Shown here: piece after piece, positions 7,970-14,812 of the stretch | Numbering within the stretch: the first letter of the stretch is position 1 | How the letters are laid out: the number at the start of each line of letters is the position of its first letter | NCBI GenBank assembly: GCA_002387325.1 | Contig: DGIN01000053.1 | Span: 818-16,828 of the forward strand | Length of the DNA stretch: 16,011 nt | Direction of reading: 5' to 3' | From: Bacteroidales bacterium UBA4621 | GTDB taxonomy: Bacteria; Bacteroidota; Bacteroidia; Bacteroidales; Paludibacteraceae | Notes under the pieces: generated by a model | What the model was told of the DNA's origin: nothing | Seen by the model: only the letters and a program-made list of their open reading frames with translations | The model's database searches: none | Translations under genes and position numbers: made by a program

Positions 7970-8569
7970 ATGAAAAATTATACCATAATATGGGTAACTG
8001 CAGGCATTATCTCTTTATTGTGTGCTTGCAGTGGTGTCTCCAAAGTTGCCAAAGCACCCGCAGGAAAATTTGTCTCGGACAACTTGTATGTGAGTGGCAA
8101 AGACACTTTATTTGTGCAATACGATGCAACATTGAATAAAGTAGAAGTATTCACAAAGGATTATCATAGTAAAAGAGATAGTATAGATAGGCTGTGGGTA
8201 GAAGAATATAAAGATCCACGTGTGCAAGAAATAGTTGCCTCAAATGTGAAAATTATAAAACCAATTAAAGCGGAGTTTTTAAGGAAAGGAATTTATATGC
8301 TTTCGGAAAAGGCATTATCTTCAGTTTTCTCTACGGAAAATTCGTATGGTCGTTTCTCTATGTATTTGATTTATTCTTTGCCAACGGATAATTTTCAGGA
8401 TTATGGTTTTACGCTATCTTGGTATAAACAAGAACTCGTATTGTCTGCAGAAGATATAGAAAGTGTACTGAATATGATTAGAAATTGGCAATTTCAATAC
8501 AAAGGCGATAATATGGCTATAGACGAAATTTGTTTGCGACTATATCTGCCTATACGCGCCGAAAAGTGA
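7970..8569 (+). CDS. Lipoprotein paralog 3, divergent member of the trio
   Basis: A 199-residue predicted lipoprotein with signal MKNYTIIWVTAGIISLLCAC (lipobox LCAC, Cys20). It is the most divergent of the three tandem paralogs. It keeps the first block (SDNLYVSGKDTLFVQY) and the C-terminal block (MYLIYSLPTDNFQDYGFTLSW, then LSAEDIESVLNMI), but the central part has drifted. No enzymatic motif is recognised. Its start is 1 bp after the end of the interrupted paralog 2, so it was translationally linked to that gene. The nonsense codon upstream could lower its expression by polarity. It ends the AT-rich gene block, followed by a short hairpin that may terminate the operon. Confidence 0.75.
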   Translation: MKNYTIIWVTAGIISLLCACSGVSKVAKAPAGKFVSDNLYVSGKDTLFVQYDATLNKVEVFTKDYHSKRDSIDRLWVEEYKDPRVQEIVASNVKIIKPIKAEFLRKGIYMLSEKALSSVFSTENSYGRFSMYLIYSLPTDNFQDYGFTLSWYKQELVLSAEDIESVLNMIRNWQFQYKGDNMAIDEICLRLYLPIRAEK

Positions 8570-8599
8570 TAAATATGTTTATGGTTAATCAGTGATAAT

Positions 8600-8621
8600 A
8601 CGGACGCAGTCCGTCCGTTTA
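8600..8621 (+). terminator. Possible weak terminator of the AT-rich gene block
   Basis: ACGGAC (8600-8605) pairs with GTCCGT at 8609-8614 (3-nt loop), or alternatively with 8613-8618 (7-nt loop), and is followed by TTT. It lies 31 bp after the last lipoprotein stop. The stem is short and the T-run poor, so termination would be weak. Confidence 0.35.
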
Positions 8622-8675
8622 ACAATCAATCCGATAATGCCTTGAATATTTTTTGACCCTATTTGTCTAAAAAGC

Positions 8676-8817
8676 GCGGCGTATGTTGCGCCGCAAGACA
8701 GGTTTTGCGGGTTTTGTTCCATTATAAAAAACACGCCGCAGGCGAATAAGATTTATGGCAATTTATGGATGTACAATCAAAGAAAGATTTATTTGGATTT
8801 CTTGCCGCTTGCGGCAA
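8676..8817 (+). promoter_or_regulatory. GC-hairpin-rich leader upstream of the GH57 gene
   Basis: The 304-bp gap 8570-8873 contains no credible gene but several GC-rich complementary words in AT-rich DNA. GCGGCG 8676-8681 pairs with CGCCGC 8689-8694 (7-nt loop). CCGCAA 8691-8696 can instead pair with TTGCGG 8705-8710, followed by GTTTTGTT, and so competes with the first stem. CGCC/GGCG pairs at 8734-8744. TTGCCGC/GCGGCAA at 8802-8817 is a perfect 7-bp inverted repeat. Mutually exclusive stems before a gene can act as an attenuator; REP-like extragenic palindromes are the alternative. No clear Bacteroidetes TAnnTTTG promoter was found here. Confidence 0.35.
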
Positions 8818-8873
8818 AGGAGACAAGGAAACAAGGATACAACAAACAGAATAACTAACATAACTTACAGATT

Positions 8874-10160
8874 ATGAAAAATATATGCTTTTGCTTTCAG
8901 ATGCATACTCCGTATCGTCTGAAGCGTTACCGTTTCTTTGACATCGGTCATGACCATTATTATTACGATGACATGCAGACCGAGGACAACGTTACGTGGC
9001 TCGTACAGAACTCCTATCTGCCACTTTGTCAGACCCTGCGCGAAATGATCCAACTCTCCAAAGGACGTTTCCATTGTGCGCTCTCTATCTCCGGTGTGAT
9101 GCTCGAGATGTTTGAGCAGTACACCCCCGAAATCATCGATGTGCTCAAGGAACTGGCTGATAGTAAATGCGTTGAGTTTCTTGCCACTCCGTTCTCCTAT
9201 TCCCTCGCGGCGGTGTACAATACGGACGAGTTCCAAGAGCAGTTGGACAAGCAGCGTGCTGTCATCAGCGATGTGTTAGGGGTAACTCCTACTGCCATTT
9301 GGAACACCGAATTACTCTATTCCGATGAAATGGCATATAATTTGTACAAGTTGGGCTACAAGGTGATGCTCACCGAGGGTGCCAAGCACGTGATGAGTTG
9401 GAAATCCCCCAACTATCTCTACACCTCGGCAGGTGCGCCCAAGATGAAGATGCTCGTGCGCAATGCGGGGTTGAGCGACGAGATGAGTTTCCATTTCTCT
9501 GATCCGGGGTGGTACAATTATCCGATGGACGCGGAGAAATATGCCAACCAACTGCACAGCCTGCCCGAGGGCGAAGACCTTGTCAATATATGGGTTGGTG
9601 CCGACACATTCGGTATCCGCCAGCAGGCGGGGACGGGTATCTTTGAGTTCCTAAAGGCGTTGCCATACTATGTGATTGAACGTGGAATGGGTTTCTGTAC
9701 GCCTACCGAGGCTGCCAAGAAGATGACGGCTATCGATGTCATCTCTGCGCCATACCCGCTTACATGGGCGGGCGAGGCGAAAGACCTCAGTATGTACAAC
9801 GGCAACGACCTGCAGCAGGAGGCATTGAGCAAACTCTATGCGGTGGCGGAACGCGTACACCTGTGCCAAGACAAGGGCTTGAAGACCAACTGGTTGCGCC
9901 TGCAAGATGTGAATAATTTCCACTATATGAACCACATCGACCAGGGGGCTACCTACTACGAATCGGCATATGATGCATTCATCAACTATATGAACGTCCT
10001 GTCCGATTTTCTGCAGTCGGTCGAGGAGCAGTACCCGACAACGATAGGCAACGAGGAACTGAACGGCTTGCTCAAGACCATCAACAGTCAGGAGAAAGAG
10101 ATTCAGCAACTCAAAGAGGAACTGAAAAAAGAGCAGAAAAAGAAAAAAACAACCAAATAA
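8874..10160 (+). CDS. GH57 family alpha-amylase or alpha-amylase-like protein
   Basis: A 428-residue cytoplasmic protein (no signal peptide) with the Bacteroidetes GH57 signature KRYRFFDIGHDHYYYDD at 17-33, FHCALSISGVMLE at 66-78 and LTEGAKHVMSWKSPNYLY at 166-183. GH57 enzymes cleave alpha-1,4-glucans, and with the upstream debranching and glycosyltransferase genes it forms a glycogen module. The nucleophile region reads IWNTELLYSDE, with Glu146 present at the expected place. The proton-donor region reads VNIWVGADTFG (237-247), where I expect a DxETFG pattern, so the donor Asp appears to be Gly242. Many Bacteroidetes GH57 members are described as amylase-like proteins lacking catalytic residues, and this may be one of them. 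The C-terminus (QEKEIQQLKEELKKEQKKKK) is a coiled coil with a basic tail. Confidence 0.88.
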   Translation: MKNICFCFQMHTPYRLKRYRFFDIGHDHYYYDDMQTEDNVTWLVQNSYLPLCQTLREMIQLSKGRFHCALSISGVMLEMFEQYTPEIIDVLKELADSKCVEFLATPFSYSLAAVYNTDEFQEQLDKQRAVISDVLGVTPTAIWNTELLYSDEMAYNLYKLGYKVMLTEGAKHVMSWKSPNYLYTSAGAPKMKMLVRNAGLSDEMSFHFSDPGWYNYPMDAEKYANQLHSLPEGEDLVNIWVGADTFGIRQQAGTGIFEFLKALPYYVIERGMGFCTPTEAAKKMTAIDVISAPYPLTWAGEAKDLSMYNGNDLQQEALSKLYAVAERVHLCQDKGLKTNWLRLQDVNNFHYMNHIDQGATYYESAYDAFINYMNVLSDFLQSVEEQYPTTIGNEELNGLLKTINSQEKEIQQLKEELKKEQKKKKTTK

Positions 10161-10174
10161 ACGACACGAAAAAG

Positions 10175-10192
10175 TGTACGATTATTAAGATT
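10175..10192 (+). repeat. 18-bp direct repeat, copy 1
   Basis: TGTACGATTATTAAGATT, 14 bp after the GH57 stop and preceded by GAAAAAG. It is identical to copy 2, which starts 116 bp further on. Its last two bases are also the first bases of the long hairpin. Confidence 0.8.
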
Positions 10193-10229
10193 TATCCTAA
10201 GGACAGAGGTCGTCTGCCCTTAGGATAAA
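10191..10229. terminator. Long perfect hairpin after GH57, possible terminator
   Basis: TTTATCCTAAGG (10191-10202) pairs perfectly with CCTTAGGATAAA (10218-10229). After one mismatch the stem continues with CAGA/TCTG (10204-10207, 10213-10216) around the loop GGTCG. At 12+4 bp it is the strongest structure in this gap and sits 30 bp after the GH57 stop. The flanking A-rich sides reach a T-run on the opposite strand, so it could terminate in either direction, or act as an RNA-stabilising end. Confidence 0.5.
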
Positions 10230-10242
10230 AGTAAGGTGGATA

Positions 10243-10264
10243 CTTATAGGATGCTTATAGGATA
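10243..10264 (+). repeat. 11-bp tandem duplication in the first spacer
   Basis: CTTATAGGATG is followed immediately by CTTATAGGATA. The core TAGGATA also occurs in the right arm of the adjacent hairpin. No function is evident. Confidence 0.6.
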
Positions 10265-10290
10265 CGCACCCTTTGTGCCGTCTGTAAAAA

Positions 10291-10308
10291 TGTACGATTA
10301 TTAAGATT
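10291..10308 (+). repeat. 18-bp direct repeat, copy 2
   Basis: TGTACGATTATTAAGATT, identical to copy 1 and in the same orientation, preceded by TAAAAA. The 98 bp separating it from copy 1 bear no similarity to the 99 bp that separate it from copy 3, so only the short element is conserved. Confidence 0.8.
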
Positions 10309-10320
10309 GGCTTTCGAGGG

Positions 10321-10342
10321 TAGCCACAGGCTATCCACAGGG
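10321..10342 (+). repeat. 11-bp imperfect tandem duplication in the second spacer
   Basis: TAGCCACAGGC is followed by TATCCACAGGG (9 of 11 identical). The first unit also forms the small hairpin TAGCC-ACA-GGCTA. The CTATCCACA word at 10331-10339 is one base away from a DnaA box, but it is the only close match in this gap. Confidence 0.5.
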
Positions 10343-10407
10343 AAAGATCTGGGAAAGAACAGGGAAAATGTCCGGTGAATAAGTCTCTCTGGTATTCCTT
10401 CGGAAAG

Positions 10408-10425
10408 TGTACGTTTGTTAAGATT
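10408..10425 (+). repeat. 18-bp direct repeat, copy 3 (diverged)
   Basis: TGTACGTTTGTTAAGATT, 16 of 18 bases identical to copies 1 and 2, same orientation, starting 117 bp after copy 2. It ends 38 bp before the probable TTG start of the porin and is preceded by GGAAAG, close to the context of copy 1. Confidence 0.75.
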
Positions 10426-10435
10426 AGGAAACTGA

Positions 10436-10466
10436 TTGTGCATTATGCATTGTGCATTGTGAATTG
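10436..10466 (+). repeat. 7-bp tandem repeat over the porin start region
   Basis: Four units TTGTGCA, TTATGCA, TTGTGCA, TTGTGAA plus a partial TTG run directly into the porin reading frame and supply its candidate GTG (10452) and TTG (10464) starts. Such short-period repeats are prone to slipped-strand changes, and 7 is not a multiple of 3. Confidence 0.75.
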
Positions 10467-12473
10467 AAAAATAAGTTTGTCATATTAGTCTGCTTTTTGT
10501 TGGCAACCGCTATGGGTTTCGCTGCCAAGGAGAAGGCTGTCAAGACGGTCATCCGTACTTGGCAGTTGCCATTGCCTGCGGCTATCGCCGACACGGTGCA
10601 GTTTGCCGACACGGCGTACCTCAACTATCCTATGCGCGGTGTACAGAACGACTATTCTGTCTCTTCTGTGTACAACGGCAACTGTCTCGTTTCCCCCATC
10701 CAGTCACGCATCTATTTCGACCGCCTCTCGAAGATAGACGACATCTTTGCCGCGGCTTACCAACCGTATATATATACACCGCAGGACGTGCGTTTCTTCA
10801 ACACCACCACGCCCTATTCGAGCATCGCATACAACAAAGGGTTTACCAATATGCACGAGGAGAACGAAATCTATTTCCTCTTTACCGGAAACCTTAACAA
10901 ACGTATCAATCTCGGTACACAACTCAACTATCTCAACAGTGTGGGACACTACTCCAATCAGGCGGGCAAACTCTTCAACGGTAACGTCTTCGGTTCCTAC
11001 AACGGCAACCACTATTCGTTGCAGGCGGCACTTACGTTTGCCAACTGGAGCAACTTTGACAACGGCGGACTCACCAACCCCGGAGACCTCGACGGTGCTT
11101 TGAAACCCGAAGACTTGCCCGTCAATCTTAATGCAATGTCCGGCTATCGCTATCTGTCCGGGTATCTCAACCATTACTACAGCATCACCGTTGAGCGTCC
11201 TTATCACGACACCATCGAGGTAATCAACGGAGAGGGCAGGCGTGAGCAGCGGGATACGGTGAAAATCAACTATGTGCCGGTTACCACCTTTGCACACACC
11301 TTTGAGACCACCAACAGCAACCGCCGTTACGTGGAGCGTACCGCCCAACAGAACTTTTATCCGGCATACTATCGTAATCCGGATACGACCAACGACTCCA
11401 CCGATGTGCTTACCATTCGCAACACGTTGAGCGTAACTTTCGAGGAGGAGTTCAACCGCATACTCAAGTTCGGGGCTACGGTCTATGCCGTCAACGAATG
11501 TCAGCGTTTCCTCCAGCCCGTCAACGAGGATGCAACAATCTTGGGCGACTATGAGAATTTCACTTTTCAGAAACTGAACACCACAGTCCACCTTGCGCCC
11601 GATACCCTTTGGGGCTACCAATGGACAAACAATACTTTTGTCGGCGGTGCGCTTTATAAGAACCGCGGCAAATGGGTGCATTACGGCTTCGATGGCGATG
11701 TATGTGTGCTGGGCTACAAACTTGGTGAGTTCAGGGTGAACGGACATATCGATGGCGATTTCCGCATTGGCAAAGACACCATGTATATCCGTGCGCAGAC
11801 GTTTGTCAGAAACGAGACACCGTCCTACTATCTGCAGCATTTCTCGTCCAACCACTTCCGCTGGGACAACGATTTCCGGAAGACCTACCGTTTCTATGTC
11901 GGCGGTGAGATTGCGTACCCCACCACTTGGGTGAAACCCAAAGTGAATGTCGGTTTCGAGAACCTGACCCGCTATATCTATTTCGGTCAAACGGGCGTCC
12001 CCGTGCAGCACGAGGGCAACATTCAAGTGCTGTCTGCGGACGTGCAGTGCCACATCACTACGCCTTGGGTGAACCTCGAGAACCACGTGGTCTATCAGTT
12101 GTCGAGCGATGCGGCTATGCCTTTGCCGTCTTTTACGCTCTACCACAACCTCTACTACCATGGCACGTGGTTCCGCGCTATGGATGCGCAGATAGGCGTG
12201 GATATGCGCTATTTTACGTCCTACTACGCCCCCTTGCTCAATCCTGCTACGGCGCAGTTCTGCGTGCAGAACACCGCCAAGGTCGGCAACTACCCGATAC
12301 TCAACGTGTATGCCAATTTCTACGTCAGGTCGCTGCACCTGCGTTTCTTTGCCCACTACACCCATTTCAACCACCTCTTTATGAAATCAACCCCGAACTA
12401 CTTTGCTATGCCCGGCTACCCGATGAACCCTGGCATCTTCCGTGCCGGTCTTGCATGGCATTTCTATAAATGA
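10464..12473 (+). CDS. Putative outer-membrane porin (Porin_10-like beta-barrel)
   Basis: I place the start at TTG 10464, giving MKNKFVILVCFLLATAMGFA, a clean signal peptide, and about 669 residues. GTG 10452 would add four residues (MHCE); no in-frame ATG precedes the signal. The mature protein is rich in alternating aromatic and polar strands: IYFDRLSKIDDIFAAAYQPY, DVRFFNTTTPYSSIAYNKG and EIYFLFTGNLNKRINLGTQL. This matches the Bacteroidetes putative porin family (Porin_10) in its opening FNTxxPYSxxxYxxG block and in length. It ends with NPGIFRAGLAWHFYK, a final strand with terminal aromatics as expected for BAM-dependent barrels. It probably forms a diffusion channel in the outer membrane; the substrate is unknown. 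The 7-bp repeat at its start may affect expression. Confidence 0.82.
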   Translation: MKNKFVILVCFLLATAMGFAAKEKAVKTVIRTWQLPLPAAIADTVQFADTAYLNYPMRGVQNDYSVSSVYNGNCLVSPIQSRIYFDRLSKIDDIFAAAYQPYIYTPQDVRFFNTTTPYSSIAYNKGFTNMHEENEIYFLFTGNLNKRINLGTQLNYLNSVGHYSNQAGKLFNGNVFGSYNGNHYSLQAALTFANWSNFDNGGLTNPGDLDGALKPEDLPVNLNAMSGYRYLSGYLNHYYSITVERPYHDTIEVINGEGRREQRDTVKINYVPVTTFAHTFETTNSNRRYVERTAQQNFYPAYYRNPDTTNDSTDVLTIRNTLSVTFEEEFNRILKFGATVYAVNECQRFLQPVNEDATILGDYENFTFQKLNTTVHLAPDTLWGYQWTNNTFVGGALYKNRGKWVHYGFDGDVCVLGYKLGEFRVNGHIDGDFRIGKDTMYIRAQTFVRNETPSYYLQHFSSNHFRWDNDFRKTYRFYVGGEIAYPTTWVKPKVNVGFENLTRYIYFGQTGVPVQHEGNIQVLSADVQCHITTPWVNLENHVVYQLSSDAAMPLPSFTLYHNLYYHGTWFRAMDAQIGVDMRYFTSYYAPLLNPATAQFCVQNTAKVGNYPILNVYANFYVRSLHLRFFAHYTHFNHLFMKSTPNYFAMPGYPMNPGIFRAGLAWHFYK

Positions 12474-12527
12474 CAACCAACAACATACAACTATCAACGG
12501 TGCAACCCACCAACGTTTACAAACAAT

Positions 12528-14807
12528 ATGCCTTTAACAATACGATTAAATAAAATCTTGATTTACGCCCGCGATGAAGCGGAGCGTTTGCAGAATACGC
12601 AGATACTGCCCGAACACCTCGTGCTGGGTATCCTGCGCTTGGCGGAAGGTCAGGCGTTTGAACTGCTCCGCAAGGCGGGGCTGTCTGCCGAAGAAGCCAA
12701 AGAAAACCTCGACACCGCTTTGCAGCAGGAGCAGCGCAACACTATCGAACCGATTACCCGCAGTACGCAGGTAGAGAGTATCATACGTATTGCCGAGGGT
12801 ATCAGTCGTGAGTATCAGACAGATGCTATCAGTAGTGCCCATCTGCTGCTGGCTATCCTGCGCCACCGTATCAATCGTGCCGCACTATATCTGGCGAATG
12901 CGTGGGGAATTACTTACGAGCGGATAGTTGAACTCTATGCCCAACCGCACACCGGCACACAAACTCCGACCGCTGGAATGGGGCAGGGAAATGATGTGGA
13001 GGACGGCACCCCCCGTCGCCCGCAACCGAATGTGGGCAAAGTCGGTGCTACTACAGCACTCGACAAGTACGGACACGACCTTACCAAGCAGGCACAGGCG
13101 GGCAAACTTGACCCGGTGGTCGGGCGTGAAGTGGAGATTGAACGTGTCATACAGATTCTCTCCCGCCGCAAGAAGAACAACCCTATCCTCATTGGCGAAC
13201 CGGGTGTTGGCAAGTCGGCTATCGTGGAGGGGCTCGCCTTGCGTATTGTCGGCAACGAGGCTGGTGCCCTTGCGGGCAAACGTATCATCACCCTCGATGT
13301 CGCATCTATGGTGGCGGGAACCACCTACCGCGGGCAGTTCGAAGAGCGTATGAAAGCAGTGTTGCAGGAACTGCAACGCCACCCGGAAGTAATCTTGTTT
13401 ATTGACGAGATACATACCATTATCGGTGCCGGTAACGCTCAAGGCTCTTTGGATGCGGCCAATATCCTCAAACCCGCTTTGGCGCGGGGCGAGGTGCAAT
13501 GCATAGGTGCTACCACCACCAACGAGTACCGCACCTCTATAGAGAAAGACGGGGCGTTGGAACGCCGCTTCCAGAAAGTGGTTGTCCGTCCGACCACCCC
13601 CGGTGAAACTCTCTCTATCCTCAACCGTTTGAGCGAGCATTATGCCGAATACCACCACGTTGTCTATCCCGAAGAGACCCTGCAAGCCGCAGTCAGTCTC
13701 GCTGAACGCTATATTACCGACCGCGCTTTCCCCGACAAAGCCATCGATGTGATGGACGAGGCGGGTGCCCGTGCGCATGCGCGAGAGAAAGCCGTGGGCA
13801 ACGAAGCGAAGGAACCCTATATTATCACGTTGGACGACATCGCTTCCGTGGTGTCAATGATGTCGGGTGTGCCCGTACAGCGTGTGCAGAAAGCGGAGAA
13901 CGAGCGTCTGCGCACTATGGACGAGACCCTGCGCAAGCGGGTCATAGGTCAGGACGAGGCGGTAGAGACCATTGTGCGTGCCATTCGCCGATCGCGGCTC
14001 GGTTTGCGCGACCCGCGCCGGCCTATCGGTACATTCTTCTTCCTTGGTCCCACCGGAGTGGGGAAGACCTACCTCGCACAGTGTCTTGCAGAGGAGATGT
14101 TCGGCAGCCGCGATGCCGTCATTCGTTTCGATATGTCCGAGTATATGGAGAAACATGCTGTCTCGCTCCTTGTGGGCGCACCTCCGGGATATGTGGCACA
14201 CGAGGACGGCGGCAAACTCACCGAGGCTGTACGTCGCAAACCCTATTCGATTGTGCTGTTCGACGAGATAGAGAAAGCACACCCTGACATCTTCAATATT
14301 CTCTTGCAGGTGTTGGACGAGGGGCGGCTTACCGACCGGCAGGGACACGTGGTGGACTTCCGCAATACGATTATCATCCTGACTTCCAATGTCGGTACGC
14401 GCCAACTCAAAGAGTTCGGTGCGGGTATCGGTTTCGGGGTGTCGGATATGGATACCAAGACAAGCAACCGGATGCTGCTCAAGGCGTTGCAGAAGACTTT
14501 CCCACCCGAGTTTCTCAACCGTATCGACAATGTCATCACGTTCCAGCCCCTCACGCGCGATGCACTCGCACGTATCGTCAATATCGAGGTGGCATTGCTC
14601 CAAGAGCGTCTGCGTAAGACGGGGCATCAACTGGTGCTGACGCCCGAAGCCACTATGCAGTTGGCAGAGAAAGCCTACGACCCGCAGAACGGGGCGCGTC
14701 CCGTCAAACGGGCTATCCAGACCTATCTCGAAGACCCGCTTACCGATGTGCTGCTTGCACACCCGCAGCAAAAACGCATAACTATCAAACAACTACAAAA
14801 TAAATAA
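12528..14807 (+). CDS. clpC: Clp/Hsp100 AAA+ unfoldase, ClpA/ClpC type without M-domain
   Basis: A 759-residue hexameric unfoldase that would feed substrates to ClpP. It has a Clp N-domain (about 1-137, two repeats), a linker, and two AAA+ modules. D1 has Walker A GEPGVGKS (223-230), the pore loop TTYRGQFEER (265-274), Walker B ILFIDEIH (289-296) and ERRF (345-348). D2 has GPTGVGKT (507-514), VLFDEIE (576-582) and the ClpP-docking IGF loop at 634-636. Only about 15 residues lie between DEAGARAH and ITLDDIASVVS, so the coiled-coil M-domain of ClpC/ClpB is missing and the length equals that of ClpA. D2 deviations are VSLLVG for the usual VSRLVG (Leu547) and GYVA for the GYVG pore loop (Ala557). 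clpC is the name normally used in this phylum; clpA fits the architecture. Thioredoxin starts 5 bp downstream. Confidence 0.9.
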   Translation: MPLTIRLNKILIYARDEAERLQNTQILPEHLVLGILRLAEGQAFELLRKAGLSAEEAKENLDTALQQEQRNTIEPITRSTQVESIIRIAEGISREYQTDAISSAHLLLAILRHRINRAALYLANAWGITYERIVELYAQPHTGTQTPTAGMGQGNDVEDGTPRRPQPNVGKVGATTALDKYGHDLTKQAQAGKLDPVVGREVEIERVIQILSRRKKNNPILIGEPGVGKSAIVEGLALRIVGNEAGALAGKRIITLDVASMVAGTTYRGQFEERMKAVLQELQRHPEVILFIDEIHTIIGAGNAQGSLDAANILKPALARGEVQCIGATTTNEYRTSIEKDGALERRFQKVVVRPTTPGETLSILNRLSEHYAEYHHVVYPEETLQAAVSLAERYITDRAFPDKAIDVMDEAGARAHAREKAVGNEAKEPYIITLDDIASVVSMMSGVPVQRVQKAENERLRTMDETLRKRVIGQDEAVETIVRAIRRSRLGLRDPRRPIGTFFFLGPTGVGKTYLAQCLAEEMFGSRDAVIRFDMSEYMEKHAVSLLVGAPPGYVAHEDGGKLTEAVRRKPYSIVLFDEIEKAHPDIFNILLQVLDEGRLTDRQGHVVDFRNTIIILTSNVGTRQLKEFGAGIGFGVSDMDTKTSNRMLLKALQKTFPPEFLNRIDNVITFQPLTRDALARIVNIEVALLQERLRKTGHQLVLTPEATMQLAEKAYDPQNGARPVKRAIQTYLEDPLTDVLLAHPQQKRITIKQLQNK

Positions 14808-14812
14808 CTATT

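Noticed and set aside
3369..8873. Attachment-site repeats or transposon ends bordering the AT-rich block
   Set aside because: I compared the gaps 3369-3412 and 8570-8873 and saw no shared direct repeat, no tRNA and no integrase or transposase, so no mobile element is called.
8620..8873. Bacteroidetes promoter (TTTG, then TAnnTTTG) before the GH57 gene
   Set aside because: Several T-rich and TATTTG words occur, but none matches TAnnTTTG with a TTTG at the right distance. The same negative result applies to the other gaps.
10175..10425. CRISPR array
   Set aside because: The repeats are only 18 bp, the spacers about 98 bp, there are three copies with divergence, and no cas genes are in the window.
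10235..10446. DnaA-box-like words (CTATCCACA, GGTGGATAC, TGTGCATTA) suggesting an origin of replication
   Set aside because: Only one is a near match to TTATCCACA, the genes on both sides run in the same direction, and no dnaA or replication gene is present. A genome-wide GC-skew minimum here would be needed to revive this.
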